From Isoptericola halotolerans (GTDB lineage: Bacteria; Actinomycetota; Actinomycetes; Actinomycetales; Cellulomonadaceae): a stretch of DNA of 64,000 nt. The notes beneath the pieces were generated by a model. It was not told the origin of the DNA, searched no databases, and worked only from the letters and a program-made list of their open reading frames with translations. This document shows, piece by piece, positions 11,154-19,250 of the stretch (position 1 is the stretch's first letter; the number at the start of each line of letters is the position of its first letter). Made by a program: the position numbers and the translations under genes. The stretch is taken from assembly GCF_003003075.1 (NCBI RefSeq), contig NZ_PVTX01000001.1, positions 310,001 to 374,000 of the forward strand, read 5' to 3'.

Positions 11154-12542
11154 TCACGACGCCTCCTGCCCGACGCCGGGGCGGGTCGGCTCCTGCAGCG
11201 TCTCGGTGCCGGGCGCCGCGCGGCCGGTGGGTGCCTCGCGGGGGACCGCCAGGCGGACGAGCCAGGCGCCGTCGGGCGTGACCGAGGCCTGCAGCGTGCC
11301 GCCGACCAGGGCGGCGCGCTCGGACATGCCGATGATGCCGTGCCCCGGCGGTGCGGCCCGCCCGGGGCGTCCCTCGGCGGGCCGGCCGGCCGCCGCCGGG
11401 CCGTCGCCGGGCACGACGACGCGGTTGCGCACGGTGAGCACCACCTCGTCCGGCCGGTGGTCGACGACGACGGTGACGGGCTGGCCGGGCGCGTGCCGGC
11501 GGGCGTTCGCGAGCGACTCCTGCAGCACCCGGTAGACGGTGCGCTGGGCGTTCGGCGGGAGGTCCTGCTCGGTACCCCGGACCTCGTGGCGGACGTCCGC
11601 ACCCGTGGACCGGGCGAGGGTGAGCAGCGCCGGCAGGTCGTCGAGGGTGGGCTGCGGTGCGTCGCCGTCGCGGCCGTCGGCCCGGTCGCCGGACCGCAGC
11701 AGGCCGACGACGAGGCGCAGGTCGTCCAGCGTCGAGCGGCCCTGCGTGCGGATCCAGCGCAACGACTCCCGCGCGCGGTCCGGGTCCGTGCCGACGAGAC
11801 GCTCCGCCGCGGCGGCCTGGACGACGATGCCGGACAGGTGGTGCGCGGCGACGTCGTGCAGCTCGCGCGCCATGCGGCCGCGCTCCTCGAGCACCGCGCG
11901 GGCCGCCAGCGCCTCCCGCTCCCGCTCCGCCTGCTCGACACGTTCGCGCAGCTGCGTCTCCAGCTCCCGGCGGGTGCCGACGTACACACCGACGGCGGTG
12001 GCCGCCACGTAGGCCAGCACCGCGGACAGCAGCCCGGTCCAGAGCTGGGTCGCGGCGGTGCCGGCGGCGGGGAGGTGCTCGGGGACGGGTCCCGTGAGCA
12101 CGAACGCGAGGACGGTCTGCACGACCGCCGCCGCGCCCGACCACCCGAGCGCGCCGCGCCGCGGGAGGTACGCGCCCACCGAGTAGGCCGCGACCAGCGT
12201 GGCCGGCGCCTGGAAGGTCATGAGCGGGGGCAGGACCGCCACGAGCGCCACCTGGGCGGCGGCGACGAGCGCGAGGCAGAGCAGCGGGGACCGCCGGCGC
12301 AGGGTCAGGAGCATCGCCTGCGCGACGATGACGCCGACCACCGCGAGGCGCCCGCGGGTCCCGAGGTGCCCGGCGTCGGCGGCCTGGCCGACGAGCGGTG
12401 CGACCACCTCGTCGAACGCCACCCGCTCCACCACCAGGAAGAGGACGAGCGTCAGGACACCGACCACCGCCCCGAGCGCGGCGTCGCGGGCGGTGGGGGT
12501 GGCACGGGCGGCGCGGAGACGCCGGAGCAGGGGGCCGGTCAC
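11154..12542 (-). CDS. sensor histidine kinase (HisKA_3 type)
   Basis: A 462-residue membrane kinase starting at GTG 12542 with GGAAGG upstream; a longer frame to 12695 lacks such a site. About five or six transmembrane helices occupy residues 20-190 with little extracellular loop, as in intramembrane or DesK-like sensors. A short coiled coil (about 190-220) leads to the phosphoacceptor E-L-H229-D-VAAHHLSGIVVQ of the HisKA_3 family. The HATPase domain has VLQESLANARRHAPG as the N box and GHGIIGMSERAALVGG as the G box. It is partner of the overlapping NarL-type regulator and follows an ABC transporter pair 92 bp upstream. Confidence 0.92.
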   Translation of the reverse strand: MTGPLLRRLRAARATPTARDAALGAVVGVLTLVLFLVVERVAFDEVVAPLVGQAADAGHLGTRGRLAVVGVIVAQAMLLTLRRRSPLLCLALVAAAQVALVAVLPPLMTFQAPATLVAAYSVGAYLPRRGALGWSGAAAVVQTVLAFVLTGPVPEHLPAAGTAATQLWTGLLSAVLAYVAATAVGVYVGTRRELETQLRERVEQAEREREALAARAVLEERGRMARELHDVAAHHLSGIVVQAAAAERLVGTDPDRARESLRWIRTQGRSTLDDLRLVVGLLRSGDRADGRDGDAPQPTLDDLPALLTLARSTGADVRHEVRGTEQDLPPNAQRTVYRVLQESLANARRHAPGQPVTVVVDHRPDEVVLTVRNRVVVPGDGPAAAGRPAEGRPGRAAPPGHGIIGMSERAALVGGTLQASVTPDGAWLVRLAVPREAPTGRAAPGTETLQEPTRPGVGQEAS

Positions 12543-12634
12543 GCGGTGCCTTCCGTCCGTCGGGTGCTGGGGCGAGGATACCGGTGGCCCGGCAGACCGG
12601 GCCGGGAGGCCACGGTCCGCCGGACGCGCCGGGG

Positions 12635-13510
12635 TCAGACGAGGTCGCGGCGGCGGAACGTGACCGCCCCGGAGCCGAGCACGACGACCACCCACGCGGC
12701 GAGCCCGGCGAGGGCGGCTGCCACCCCGATCGTCCCGGCGTCACCGAGGAGGCCGGCGGCGCCCTGGCCGGTCGACGCGAGCGCGCCGAGGGTCAGGGGC
12801 ATCCACGACACGGCGGAGGAACCGCCGGACAGCAGGGCGACGACCGTCTGGACCATGGGCTCGACGAAGGCGACCGCCACGACCACGACGACCGCGGCGA
12901 CCTGGCCCCGCACGAGGATGCCGACCCCCAGGCCCAGCCAGGCGAACGCGACGAGGACGCACAGACCGCGCGCCCAGATCCCCAGGACGTCACCGGCCCC
13001 GAGGGCCAGCCCGGTGCCCGGTGCGGTCAGCAGCGCGGACGCGAGGCCGAGCGCCGAGACGAGCGCGAGCCCGGCACCGATCGTCGCCGCCGCCGCGGCC
13101 GTCGCGCCCACCTTGCCCAGCAGGACGCGGGTGCGCGACGGGACCACGAGCGCGGTCGGGACGATGCCGCCCGTGCGGAAGTCCGTCGTGCCGGCGAGCG
13201 CGCCCAGGATGAGCATGCACAGGGTCGCGACCCCGACGGATCCCGTGCCCGACGGCCCGTTGCCGAGCAGGTCGAGCATGCCGCGCTGGACGGAGGCGCT
13301 GCCCAGGTCCGTCAGGGCGGCCAGGTCGGGGACCAGGTCCGCGGCCGGACCGGTCGGCCCCTCGGTGGCGGCGAGCTCGTCGAGGCCCTCGAGCAGGCGG
13401 GGCAGCAGGATGGTCACCGTCTGGAGGAGCGCGGCGCCGGCGAGCGCGACGATCCCGATGATCCACGGCGACCGGGTGGAACGGAGCTTGAGCATCTCGG
13501 CACGGAACAT
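12635..13510 (-). CDS. ABC transporter permease (ABC-2 type)
   Basis: A 291-residue integral membrane protein starting MFRAEMLKLRSTRSPW, the usual cytoplasmic N-terminus of ABC-2 exporters. Six hydrophobic segments follow, at about 17-37, 80-100, 115-140, 150-180, 188-215 and 250-275. Its ATG overlaps the ATPase stop by TGATG. Together with the upstream ATPase it should form a drug or peptide exporter of the BcrAB/EcsAB-like group. The cognate two-component system is encoded directly downstream, which suggests that the exporter is involved in sensing or detoxifying an envelope-active compound (inference). Confidence 0.85.
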   Translation of the reverse strand: MFRAEMLKLRSTRSPWIIGIVALAGAALLQTVTILLPRLLEGLDELAATEGPTGPAADLVPDLAALTDLGSASVQRGMLDLLGNGPSGTGSVGVATLCMLILGALAGTTDFRTGGIVPTALVVPSRTRVLLGKVGATAAAAATIGAGLALVSALGLASALLTAPGTGLALGAGDVLGIWARGLCVLVAFAWLGLGVGILVRGQVAAVVVVVAVAFVEPMVQTVVALLSGGSSAVSWMPLTLGALASTGQGAAGLLGDAGTIGVAAALAGLAAWVVVVLGSGAVTFRRRDLV

Positions 13511-14223
13511 CAGCGGACTCCTGCGGTGGTGGCGGTCAGGTCGAGGTAGACGTCCTCGAGGGAGGCGTCGCGGACGAGCTCGTCCAGCGGGCCCGCGGTG
13601 ATGACCCGGCCCTGTCCGACGACGACGACGTCGTCGGCCACCTGCGTCACCTCGGCGAGGACGTGGCTGGCGAGCAGGACGGCACCGCCGCCGTCGGCGA
13701 AGGACCGCAGCATCTCGCGCAGCCAGCGCATGCCGGCCGGGTCGAGCCCGTTGGCGGGTTCGTCGAGGACGAGCACCGCCGGGTCGCCGAGGAGCGCGGC
13801 GGCCAGCCCGAGCCGCTGCCGCATCCCCAGCGAGTAGGTGCGCACCCGGCGGTCGGCGGCGGGTGTCATCGACACGATCTCCAGGACGTCGTCGACCCGG
13901 TGGGCGGGGAGCCCGGCCGCCAGGGCGAGGATCCGGAGGTGGTCCCGGCCGGTGCGGCCGGGGTGCAGGCCACCGGCGTCGAGCAGCGCGCCCACGGTCC
14001 GGGCGGGCTGGTCGAGGTCGTGGTGGCGGCGACCCTGGACGAGTGCCTCACCGGCGGTGGGTGCGGCGAGCCCGAGCAGGACGTGCAGGGTGGTGGTCTT
14101 GCCGGCGCCGTTCGGGCCGAGCAGACCGACGACGCGGCCCGGTTCGACCGTCAGGTCGACGTCGTGCACGGCGTCGAACGCTCCGTACGACTTGCGGAGC
14201 CCGGTGATCTGGATGGCGGGCAC
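13510..14223 (-). CDS. ABC transporter ATP-binding protein
   Basis: A 237-residue ABC ATPase. Walker A is GPNGAGKTT, the signature is YSLGMRQRLGLAAALLG, Walker B is VLVLDEPANGLDP, and the H-loop follows in LLASHVLAEV. The GTG at 14223 is chosen because GAGAGGGG lies about 8 bases upstream; a longer frame would cross the palindrome at 14349. It energises the permease encoded by the overlapping next gene. ATPases of this type belong to BcrA-like bacitracin or lantibiotic exporters. Confidence 0.9.
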   Translation of the reverse strand: MPAIQITGLRKSYGAFDAVHDVDLTVEPGRVVGLLGPNGAGKTTTLHVLLGLAAPTAGEALVQGRRHHDLDQPARTVGALLDAGGLHPGRTGRDHLRILALAAGLPAHRVDDVLEIVSMTPAADRRVRTYSLGMRQRLGLAAALLGDPAVLVLDEPANGLDPAGMRWLREMLRSFADGGGAVLLASHVLAEVTQVADDVVVVGQGRVITAGPLDELVRDASLEDVYLDLTATTAGVR

Positions 14224-14348
14224 GTGATCCCCTCTCGCGTGTGGCCGGGCCGGTTCCGGCGCGGTGCTCCCAGCCTGGCCGGGGCGGCGTCGTCGTCGCT
14301 TCTGGCGGGAGGGGGAACGTGGCCTACGACTTTTGGGGGAACGCCGAA

Positions 14349-14399
14349 CGCCCGTGCCCGGCACGGCTCGAACAGGTCGAGCCGTGCCGGGCACGGGCG
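14349..14399 (-). terminator. 23-bp perfect inverted repeat, probable terminator of the NlpC/P60 gene
   Basis: Arms 14349-14371 and 14377-14399 are perfectly complementary over 23 bp with a 5-base loop. The structure starts 21 bases after the NlpC/P60 stop codon in the direction of transcription. No T-run follows, which is common for actinobacterial terminators. It separates this gene from the ABC transporter operon. Confidence 0.75.
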
Positions 14400-14419
14400 T
14401 GCGGTGCGTGCGGTGCGCG

Positions 14420-15295
14420 TCAGACGCGGACGAACGTGGGGTTGTCCTGCCACATCTTGCGCTTGACGACGCCGACGCCGGGACGCGCCGACTCGATGAT
14501 CTTGCCGTTGCCGGCGTAGATCGAGACGTGGCCCGGGGTGTAGACGATGTCACCGGGGCGGGCCTGGGACCGCGAGACCGCCTTGCCGGCCCGCTTCTGC
14601 GCGGACGTGGTGCGCGGCAGGCTCTTGCCGGTCGCCTTCTTGTACACGTACGAGGTGAAGCCGGAGCAGTCGAAGCCCGACGACGGGCTGGTGCCGCCGT
14701 AGGAGTAGCGGTAGCCGACGTACCGGTTGGCGACCTGGACGACCTTGGCCCCGCTCGTCTGCTTCGCCTTCACCCGGATGGTGCGGTGCTTCTTGACCTT
14801 GGCCAGGCCGGTGGACTTGGCGGGCACGACGGTCAGGCGGATGCGGTTCTTGCCGACGTCGTAGTGCTTCAGCAACGGCTTCATGCGCACGATGCCGTTC
14901 TTGTTGAGCTTCTTGACGTTGACCTTCTTGCCGTCGACGAAGAGCCGGACCCGGCCCTTCACCGCGTCGCCGCCCTTCGTGGCCTGGACGGTGAACCGGG
15001 GACGGGTGCTGCCCTTGCCCTGCTTGGCGGTCTTGCGCGAGACCGACACCTTGACGACGGGCTTGGAGGTCCGGGCCGTGACGAGCCCGTGGCCGGCGGT
15101 CGAGAGGCCGGCCGTCGAGGTGGCCGCTGCGGTGGACGGGGCGGGTGCTGCCGAGGCCTGGCCGGCTCCGGCGACGAGGGTGCCACCGGCGAGCGCGGCG
15201 GACAGGGCGATGGCGACGGTCGAGCGTCGCAGGCGCGGCATGCGCGCCGTGGTGGCGTCCTGCGGGCGCGCACCACTGTGGTGAGTGATGGACAT
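14420..15295 (-). CDS. secreted NlpC/P60 peptidoglycan endopeptidase
   Basis: A 291-residue exported protein. The start at 15295 has GAGAGGTC upstream. A twin-arginine-poor Sec signal peptide of about 50 residues has a hydrophobic core STVAIALSAALAGGTLVAG and ends near QASA. A lysine-rich beta domain (about 80-180, with RLFVDGKKVNVKKL) may bind wall polymers or resemble an Ig-like repeat. The C-terminal NlpC/P60 domain has catalytic C in GFDCSGFTSYVY and H in TPGHVSIYAG. It should cut peptide cross-links in the cell wall. The 5' leader carries a c-di-AMP riboswitch, a pairing well known for actinobacterial wall hydrolases. Confidence 0.92.
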   Translation of the reverse strand: MSITHHSGARPQDATTARMPRLRRSTVAIALSAALAGGTLVAGAGQASAAPAPSTAAATSTAGLSTAGHGLVTARTSKPVVKVSVSRKTAKQGKGSTRPRFTVQATKGGDAVKGRVRLFVDGKKVNVKKLNKNGIVRMKPLLKHYDVGKNRIRLTVVPAKSTGLAKVKKHRTIRVKAKQTSGAKVVQVANRYVGYRYSYGGTSPSSGFDCSGFTSYVYKKATGKSLPRTTSAQKRAGKAVSRSQARPGDIVYTPGHVSIYAGNGKIIESARPGVGVVKRKMWQDNPTFVRV

Positions 15296-15344
15296 GCTGA
15301 CCTCTCGAGCCTGCGAGATGAGCTGTCGGATGAGGCCGAGAAGT

Positions 15345-15480
15345 GATGGCCCGCCGTCGTGGGACGGCTTAACCCCGAGGGCGGCACGAGTCCGCCCGAA
15401 GAACGTGGTTCTCCCGCTGCTGCCGTGGGTTCGGTGATGCCGGGCCGCCGGCAGCACTCGGCTTGCGGCCCGACCGTTCA
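15345..15480 (-). ncRNA. c-di-AMP riboswitch (ydaO-yuaA class)
   Basis: The minus-strand leader, about 50-185 bases before the NlpC/P60 start, contains the conserved ydaO blocks in order: CACCGAACCCACGGC, GCGGGAGAACCACGTTC and CTCGGGGTTAAGCCGTC, with a GC hairpin (GGGCGG / CCGCCC) between the last two. These match the actinobacterial version found in front of rpf and NlpC/P60 genes. High c-di-AMP normally turns such genes off. Exact boundaries are approximate. A plausible -10 box TAGCGT lies at 15505-15510. Confidence 0.8.
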
Positions 15481-15497
15481 CCCCAGACGTGGGGCGA

Positions 15498-15765
15498 CCC
15501 GCGAACGCTAACGACGGATCCCGGTCAGATCACAGTCGGATAACGGTGAGTTGCAGGGTCGTTCGCGAAGAAACCGTGAAGAAATCCGTCCGGGAGAACA
15601 TCGGGGGCGAGTGCGGCAAATGCCGCTATATCTCGCCGGGCGCGGACAGATCGGCGGTCGATATGTCGTCGATGCCCGGTCCTGGCAGCTCGAAGTGCGG
15701 GCGCACCGGCGCCATCGATGCAGGTCGGGCGCAGATCTTCACAACTCGGCGGCCCCCGGGCCGGC
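15498..15765. other. intergenic region without a supported gene
   Basis: About 270 bp between the riboswitch and the stop of the septum-formation-domain gene. Its base composition is less GC-rich than the surroundings. It holds the presumed promoter of the NlpC/P60 leader (TAGCGT at 15505-15510) and a short hairpin GCGGCA-AA-TGCCGC at 15613-15626 next to TATATCTCG. Two frames cross it but show no codon bias or homology that I recognise. Confidence 0.5.
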
Positions 15766-16518
15766 TCACTCGAGCAGGGTGCCGGTCCGCGGCGCGGCCG
15801 AGACGGCCACGCAGAGCCCGGCGCGGTCGCCCGCTTCCCACGACTCCTCGCTGGGCGTCCACAGGACCCACGTCAGGTCGTCCGCCAGCCCGGAGGCCTC
15901 CGCCCGCGCGCCGACCAGCTCGGGGGTGCAGGCCCGGGCGGCACGGGCCTGCACGACGTCGGCGCCCGGCCACACCTCGTCGACCGTCGAGTCGTGCCGC
16001 CCGACGACCTGCGCGACGTGCGCGTCCCGGCACGGCACCACCTCGACGGTGCCGACCGTCGCGGAGTCCGGCACGTCGGCCAGGCACGAGCCCAGCACGA
16101 GCTGGACGGCGTTCACCGTGCCGGGCTCCGCGACGTCGCCCGCCACCGGCTCCCAGGCCCGGTCGTGCGCGCGGTTCACGAGCCACGAGCCGCCCGCCGC
16201 CACCACCACGACCAGCACCACCACGCCCAGCACGGACAGCACCCAGCCCCGTGCCCGACGGCGCGCGGCGGCCCGGGCGGCGGGCGTCGGACCCCCGGGA
16301 GCGCCCCAGCGCGCCCCGTAGGCGGTCGGGTCCTCCGCCGTGGCCAGCCCACCCGCCGGGACCGGCCGGTCGACCGGGGTGCCGCCGTCGGCCCCGGGGT
16401 GGCCCGGAACCGCCGGACCGGCGGGACCTGCCGGCTCCGCGGAACCTGCCGGACCTGCCGCGCCGGGGCCGGGGGAGACGAACAGCGGGTCCTCGGAGCG
16501 GTCCGGAACGTCGGTCAT
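15766..16518 (-). CDS. membrane protein with septum-formation domain
   Basis: A 250-residue protein. Residues 1-85 are a proline/glycine/alanine-rich cytoplasmic region. One transmembrane helix (about 90-110) follows. The extracytoplasmic domain (about 125-250) has cysteines in GSCLADV, VVPCRDAHVAQVV, ARACTPEL and GLCVAV, the pattern of the actinobacterial septum formation (Septum_form) domain. The function of that domain is only loosely defined. The start has no ribosome site but a TAGGTT box 6 bases upstream. A second protein of the same design is encoded at 35076-35915. Confidence 0.8.
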   Translation of the reverse strand: MTDVPDRSEDPLFVSPGPGAAGPAGSAEPAGPAGPAVPGHPGADGGTPVDRPVPAGGLATAEDPTAYGARWGAPGGPTPAARAAARRRARGWVLSVLGVVVLVVVVAAGGSWLVNRAHDRAWEPVAGDVAEPGTVNAVQLVLGSCLADVPDSATVGTVEVVPCRDAHVAQVVGRHDSTVDEVWPGADVVQARAARACTPELVGARAEASGLADDLTWVLWTPSEESWEAGDRAGLCVAVSAAPRTGTLLE

Positions 16519-16524
16519 GGGAAC

Positions 16525-16530
16525 AACCTA
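16525..16530 (-). promoter_or_regulatory. -10 box for a leaderless transcript
   Basis: TAGGTT on the minus strand ends 6 bases before the ATG of the septum-formation-domain gene; no ribosome site is present, so a leaderless message is likely. Confidence 0.55.
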
Positions 16531-16561
16531 GAGCGTTCGGCTGGGTCCGCGGGTGCCGCGG

Positions 16562-17362
16562 TCAGCCCGCGAGGTCCAGGACGACCGGCACGTGGTCGCT
16601 CGCCCCCTTGCCCCGCCGCTCGTCCCGGTCCACGGTCACCGCCGTGACCTGGTCGCGCAGCGCCGGCGAGGCGTACGCGAAGTCGATCCGCAGCCCCTTG
16701 TTCCGCGGGAACGCGAGCTGCTGGTAGTCCCAGTACGTGTAGGTGTGCTCGGCCGGCAGGTGCTCGCGCGTGACCTCGGTGTACCCGGCGTCCTCGAACG
16801 CCGCGAACGCGGCCCGCTCCGCCGCCGAGACGTGCGTGTGGCCCTCGAACGCCGTCACGTCCCACACGTCCGTGTCCCGCGGGATCACGTTCCAGTCGCC
16901 CAGGAGCCCGACCTGCGCCGTCGGGTCGGCCGCCAGCCACCCCGCGGCCTGCGCCCGCAGCCCGTCGAGCCAGGCGAGCTTGTAGGCGTAGTGCGGGTCG
17001 GTCAGCGTGCGGCCGTGCGGCACGTACAGCGACCACACCCGCACGCCGCCGCACGTCGCGCCGATCGCGCGGGCCTCGACCCGCGGCTCCTGCCCCGGCT
17101 TGCCGAACGCCGGCTGCCCGGCGTACGACGTCTCGACCTCCTTCAGGCCCACGCGCGAGACGATCGCGACGCCGTTCCACTGGTGGTACCCGGTGTGGGC
17201 GACCTCGTAGCCCGCCGCCTCGAACGGAGCGACCGGGAGCTGGTCGTCACGGCACTTCGTCTCCTGGATCGCGAGCACGTCGATGCTCGAACGCTCCAGG
17301 AAGGCCAGCACCCGGTCCAGCCGGGTTCGCAGGGAGTTCACGTTCCACGTGGCGATACGCAC
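16562..17362 (-). CDS. xthA: exodeoxyribonuclease III
   Basis: A 266-residue exonuclease III/AP endonuclease of the EEP fold. Motifs are ATWNVNSLRTRL at the N-terminus, the metal-binding QETKC, Y/N/D catalytic residues in GDWNVIPRDTD, RIDFAYAS, and the C-terminal SDHVPVVLDL with the catalytic histidine. Length is typical. It cleaves at abasic sites and degrades 3' ends in base-excision repair. It starts with GTG and has no ribosome site; a TAGGGT box ends 6 bases upstream, so the message is probably leaderless. Only 30 bp separate it from the divergent SDR gene. Confidence 0.95.
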   Translation of the reverse strand: MRIATWNVNSLRTRLDRVLAFLERSSIDVLAIQETKCRDDQLPVAPFEAAGYEVAHTGYHQWNGVAIVSRVGLKEVETSYAGQPAFGKPGQEPRVEARAIGATCGGVRVWSLYVPHGRTLTDPHYAYKLAWLDGLRAQAAGWLAADPTAQVGLLGDWNVIPRDTDVWDVTAFEGHTHVSAAERAAFAAFEDAGYTEVTREHLPAEHTYTYWDYQQLAFPRNKGLRIDFAYASPALRDQVTAVTVDRDERRGKGASDHVPVVLDLAG

Positions 17363-17368
17363 GCAGGC

Positions 17369-17386
17369 ACCCTAGGCACATAGAGT
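17369..17386. promoter_or_regulatory. divergent pair of leaderless promoters (xthA and SDR gene)
   Basis: Within the 30-bp intergenic spacer, TAGGGT (minus, 17369-17374) ends 6 bases before the xthA GTG, and TAGAGT (plus, 17381-17386) ends 6 bases before the SDR ATG. The two -10 boxes are only 6 bp apart, so each promoter's -35 region lies inside the other gene. Confidence 0.6.
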
Positions 17387-17392
17387 GCGGTC

Positions 17393-18166
17393 ATGGGAAC
17401 CGCGCTCGTCACCGGTGCCACCGCCGGCCTCGGACTGGAGTTCGCCTGGCAGCTCGCCACGGCGCGACACGACCTCGTGCTCGTGGCGCGCACGACCGAG
17501 CGCCTCGAACAGGTGGCCGGGCAGATCCGCGCCGCCGCGGGGGTCCAGGTGGAGGTGCTGCCCGCCGACCTCTCCGACGCCGACGACGTCGCCCGGGTCG
17601 CCGAGCGGCTCGCCGTCGCGGGGGACGAGCCGGGCGAGGACCGCCGTCCCGTGGGCCTGCTCGTCAACAACGCCGGGTTCGCCACCGCGCAGCGGTTCGT
17701 CGGGGGAGACGTCGGCACCGAGCTGGACGCCGTGGACGTCATGGTGCGCGCCGTCGTGCAGCTCAGCCACGCGGCCGTGGGGCAGATGACCGCCCGCGGG
17801 CGGGGCGCCGTCCTCAACGTCGGCTCGGTCGCCGCCCTCACCGCCGGCGGCACCTACGCCGCCGCCAAGGCCTACGTCCGGTCCTTCACCGAGGGGCTCG
17901 CCGTCGAGCTGCGGGGCTCCGGCGTGACCGCCACGGTGCTGTGCCCCGGCTTCACGCACACCGAGTTCCACGACCGCGCCGGGCTGTCGATGAGCCAGGT
18001 GCCCGACGGCGCGTGGCTCGGTGCCCCGTTCGTGGTGGCGCAGGCGCTCGCGGACGTGCGCCGCGGCGTCGTCATCTCCACGCCGTCGGTGCGCTACAAG
18101 GCGGCCTCGGCGCTGCTGCGCGTGCTGCCGCGCTCGGCCGTGCGGGCCATCGGCCACTACCGCTGA
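17393..18166 (+). CDS. short-chain dehydrogenase/reductase
   Basis: A 257-residue classical SDR. The N-terminal TGATAGLG binds the nucleotide, LLVNNAGF is the NNAG structural motif, and YAAAK with the upstream serine in NVGSVA forms the catalytic site. The C-terminal part (VMCPGFTHTEFHD-like, read here LCPGFTHTEFHDRAG) is that of the DltE/YqjQ-like branch. It is probably an NADP-dependent oxidoreductase acting on a ketone or alcohol; the substrate is unknown. Expression appears leaderless. It is convergent with the TetR gene, with only 4 bp between the two stop codons. Confidence 0.88.
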   Translation: MGTALVTGATAGLGLEFAWQLATARHDLVLVARTTERLEQVAGQIRAAAGVQVEVLPADLSDADDVARVAERLAVAGDEPGEDRRPVGLLVNNAGFATAQRFVGGDVGTELDAVDVMVRAVVQLSHAAVGQMTARGRGAVLNVGSVAALTAGGTYAAAKAYVRSFTEGLAVELRGSGVTATVLCPGFTHTEFHDRAGLSMSQVPDGAWLGAPFVVAQALADVRRGVVISTPSVRYKAASALLRVLPRSAVRAIGHYR

Positions 18167-18170
18167 CGGG

Positions 18171-19193
18171 TCAGTCCCGGGCGGCGCGTGCCGCGGCCTG
18201 ACGTGCCGCCTCCGCCTCGGCCTGCCGTGCCGCCTGCTCGGCCTTCTCCAGCTCGCGCAGCCTCTTGCGGGCCTCCCGCACCTGCCGCTCGGCGTCCTTG
18301 CGACGGTGGGCGGCCTTCTTCACCCGGGGGTCGCCCGCGTAGGTGCGCGCCCGCGCCGCGGCCTCCTCGGCGAGCTCCCGGCTCCCGGGGTCGGTGCCCG
18401 ACGGCGTCACGGAAGCGGCGTCGTCGTCCCCGGCGTGCGGTGCCCCCGCGGCGCGGTGCTCGATGAGCACGGCGATGCCGTCGAGCGTCCGGTCCAGGCC
18501 CCACTGGACGTCGTCGACCTCGTCGAGACCGGGCGTCTGGGCGATGTAGGAGCCACGCTCGACGAGCGGTCGCAGGAAGGGGAAGCGGACCTCGTCGACG
18601 AGTGCGCGCAGCGTGTCGGCGAGGCCGGCGGCGGCCGCCGCGCCGTCGTCCTCGGTGGCGGCGCGGTCGAGGTCGCGGCCGAGCGCGGCGGCGTTGCGCG
18701 TGTAGCCGTTGACCAGGAGGATCGTCGCGATCTTCTCCTCGTCCGCCAGGGGCGTCGAGCGCAGCGCGCGCAGCCCGGCGTCCGCTGCCCGCAGGTTGTT
18801 CGGCGTCAGGGGTGCGCCGGTGATCGGGATGTCCAGGACCCAGGGGTGGGCGCGGTACAGGGCGAGCGTGACCAGGGCCCACTCGCGCAGCTCGGCGCGC
18901 CAGTCGGCCGGCTCGTGCGCCGGCGGGAACTCGACGTCGATCACGGACTCCTGCATGAGGAGCAGCAGGTCGTCCTTGCTGGTGACGTACCGGTAGAGGG
19001 ACATCGTGGTGAAGCCGAGGCTCTTGGCCACGCGAGCCATCGAGACGGCCCCGAGGCCGTCCGTGTCGGCGATCTCGACGGCCGCCGCGACGATGCGTTC
19101 GATGCTCAGCTCGCGCCGGGGCGCGCGCTCCGGGCGTTCGGCCACGCCCCACGCGAGGGCGAGGCCGGGAGGGAGCTCGGGTGCGTCCGTCAT
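18171..19193 (-). CDS. TetR-family transcriptional regulator
   Basis: A 340-residue regulator. The N-terminal helix-turn-helix (about 28-80) reads IVAAAVEIADTDGLGAVSMARVAKSLGFTTMSLYRYVTSKDD split over two lines of the typical TetR motif. A TetR_C_1-like ligand domain follows to about residue 240. The C-terminal 80 residues are a highly charged, alanine/arginine-rich coiled coil that typical TetR proteins lack. It lies 57 bp downstream of the DrrAB-like transporter genes on the same strand, so it is a natural candidate to control them through the palindrome array at 21089-21156 (inference). The start is probably leaderless. Confidence 0.88.
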   Translation of the reverse strand: MTDAPELPPGLALAWGVAERPERAPRRELSIERIVAAAVEIADTDGLGAVSMARVAKSLGFTTMSLYRYVTSKDDLLLLMQESVIDVEFPPAHEPADWRAELREWALVTLALYRAHPWVLDIPITGAPLTPNNLRAADAGLRALRSTPLADEEKIATILLVNGYTRNAAALGRDLDRAATEDDGAAAAAGLADTLRALVDEVRFPFLRPLVERGSYIAQTPGLDEVDDVQWGLDRTLDGIAVLIEHRAAGAPHAGDDDAASVTPSGTDPGSRELAEEAAARARTYAGDPRVKKAAHRRKDAERQVREARKRLRELEKAEQAARQAEAEAARQAAARAARD

Positions 19194-19199
19194 GGGGAC

Positions 19200-19205
19200 A
19201 TCATC
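19200..19205 (-). promoter_or_regulatory. possible -10 box for the TetR gene
   Basis: GATGAT on the minus strand ends 6 bases before the TetR ATG and there is no ribosome site. The match to TANNNT is imperfect, so this is a weaker case than the others. Confidence 0.35.
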
Positions 19206-19250
19206 GCCGACGGCCGCCCCGGCGAGCGGGCCGACCGCCGGCGAACCGTC

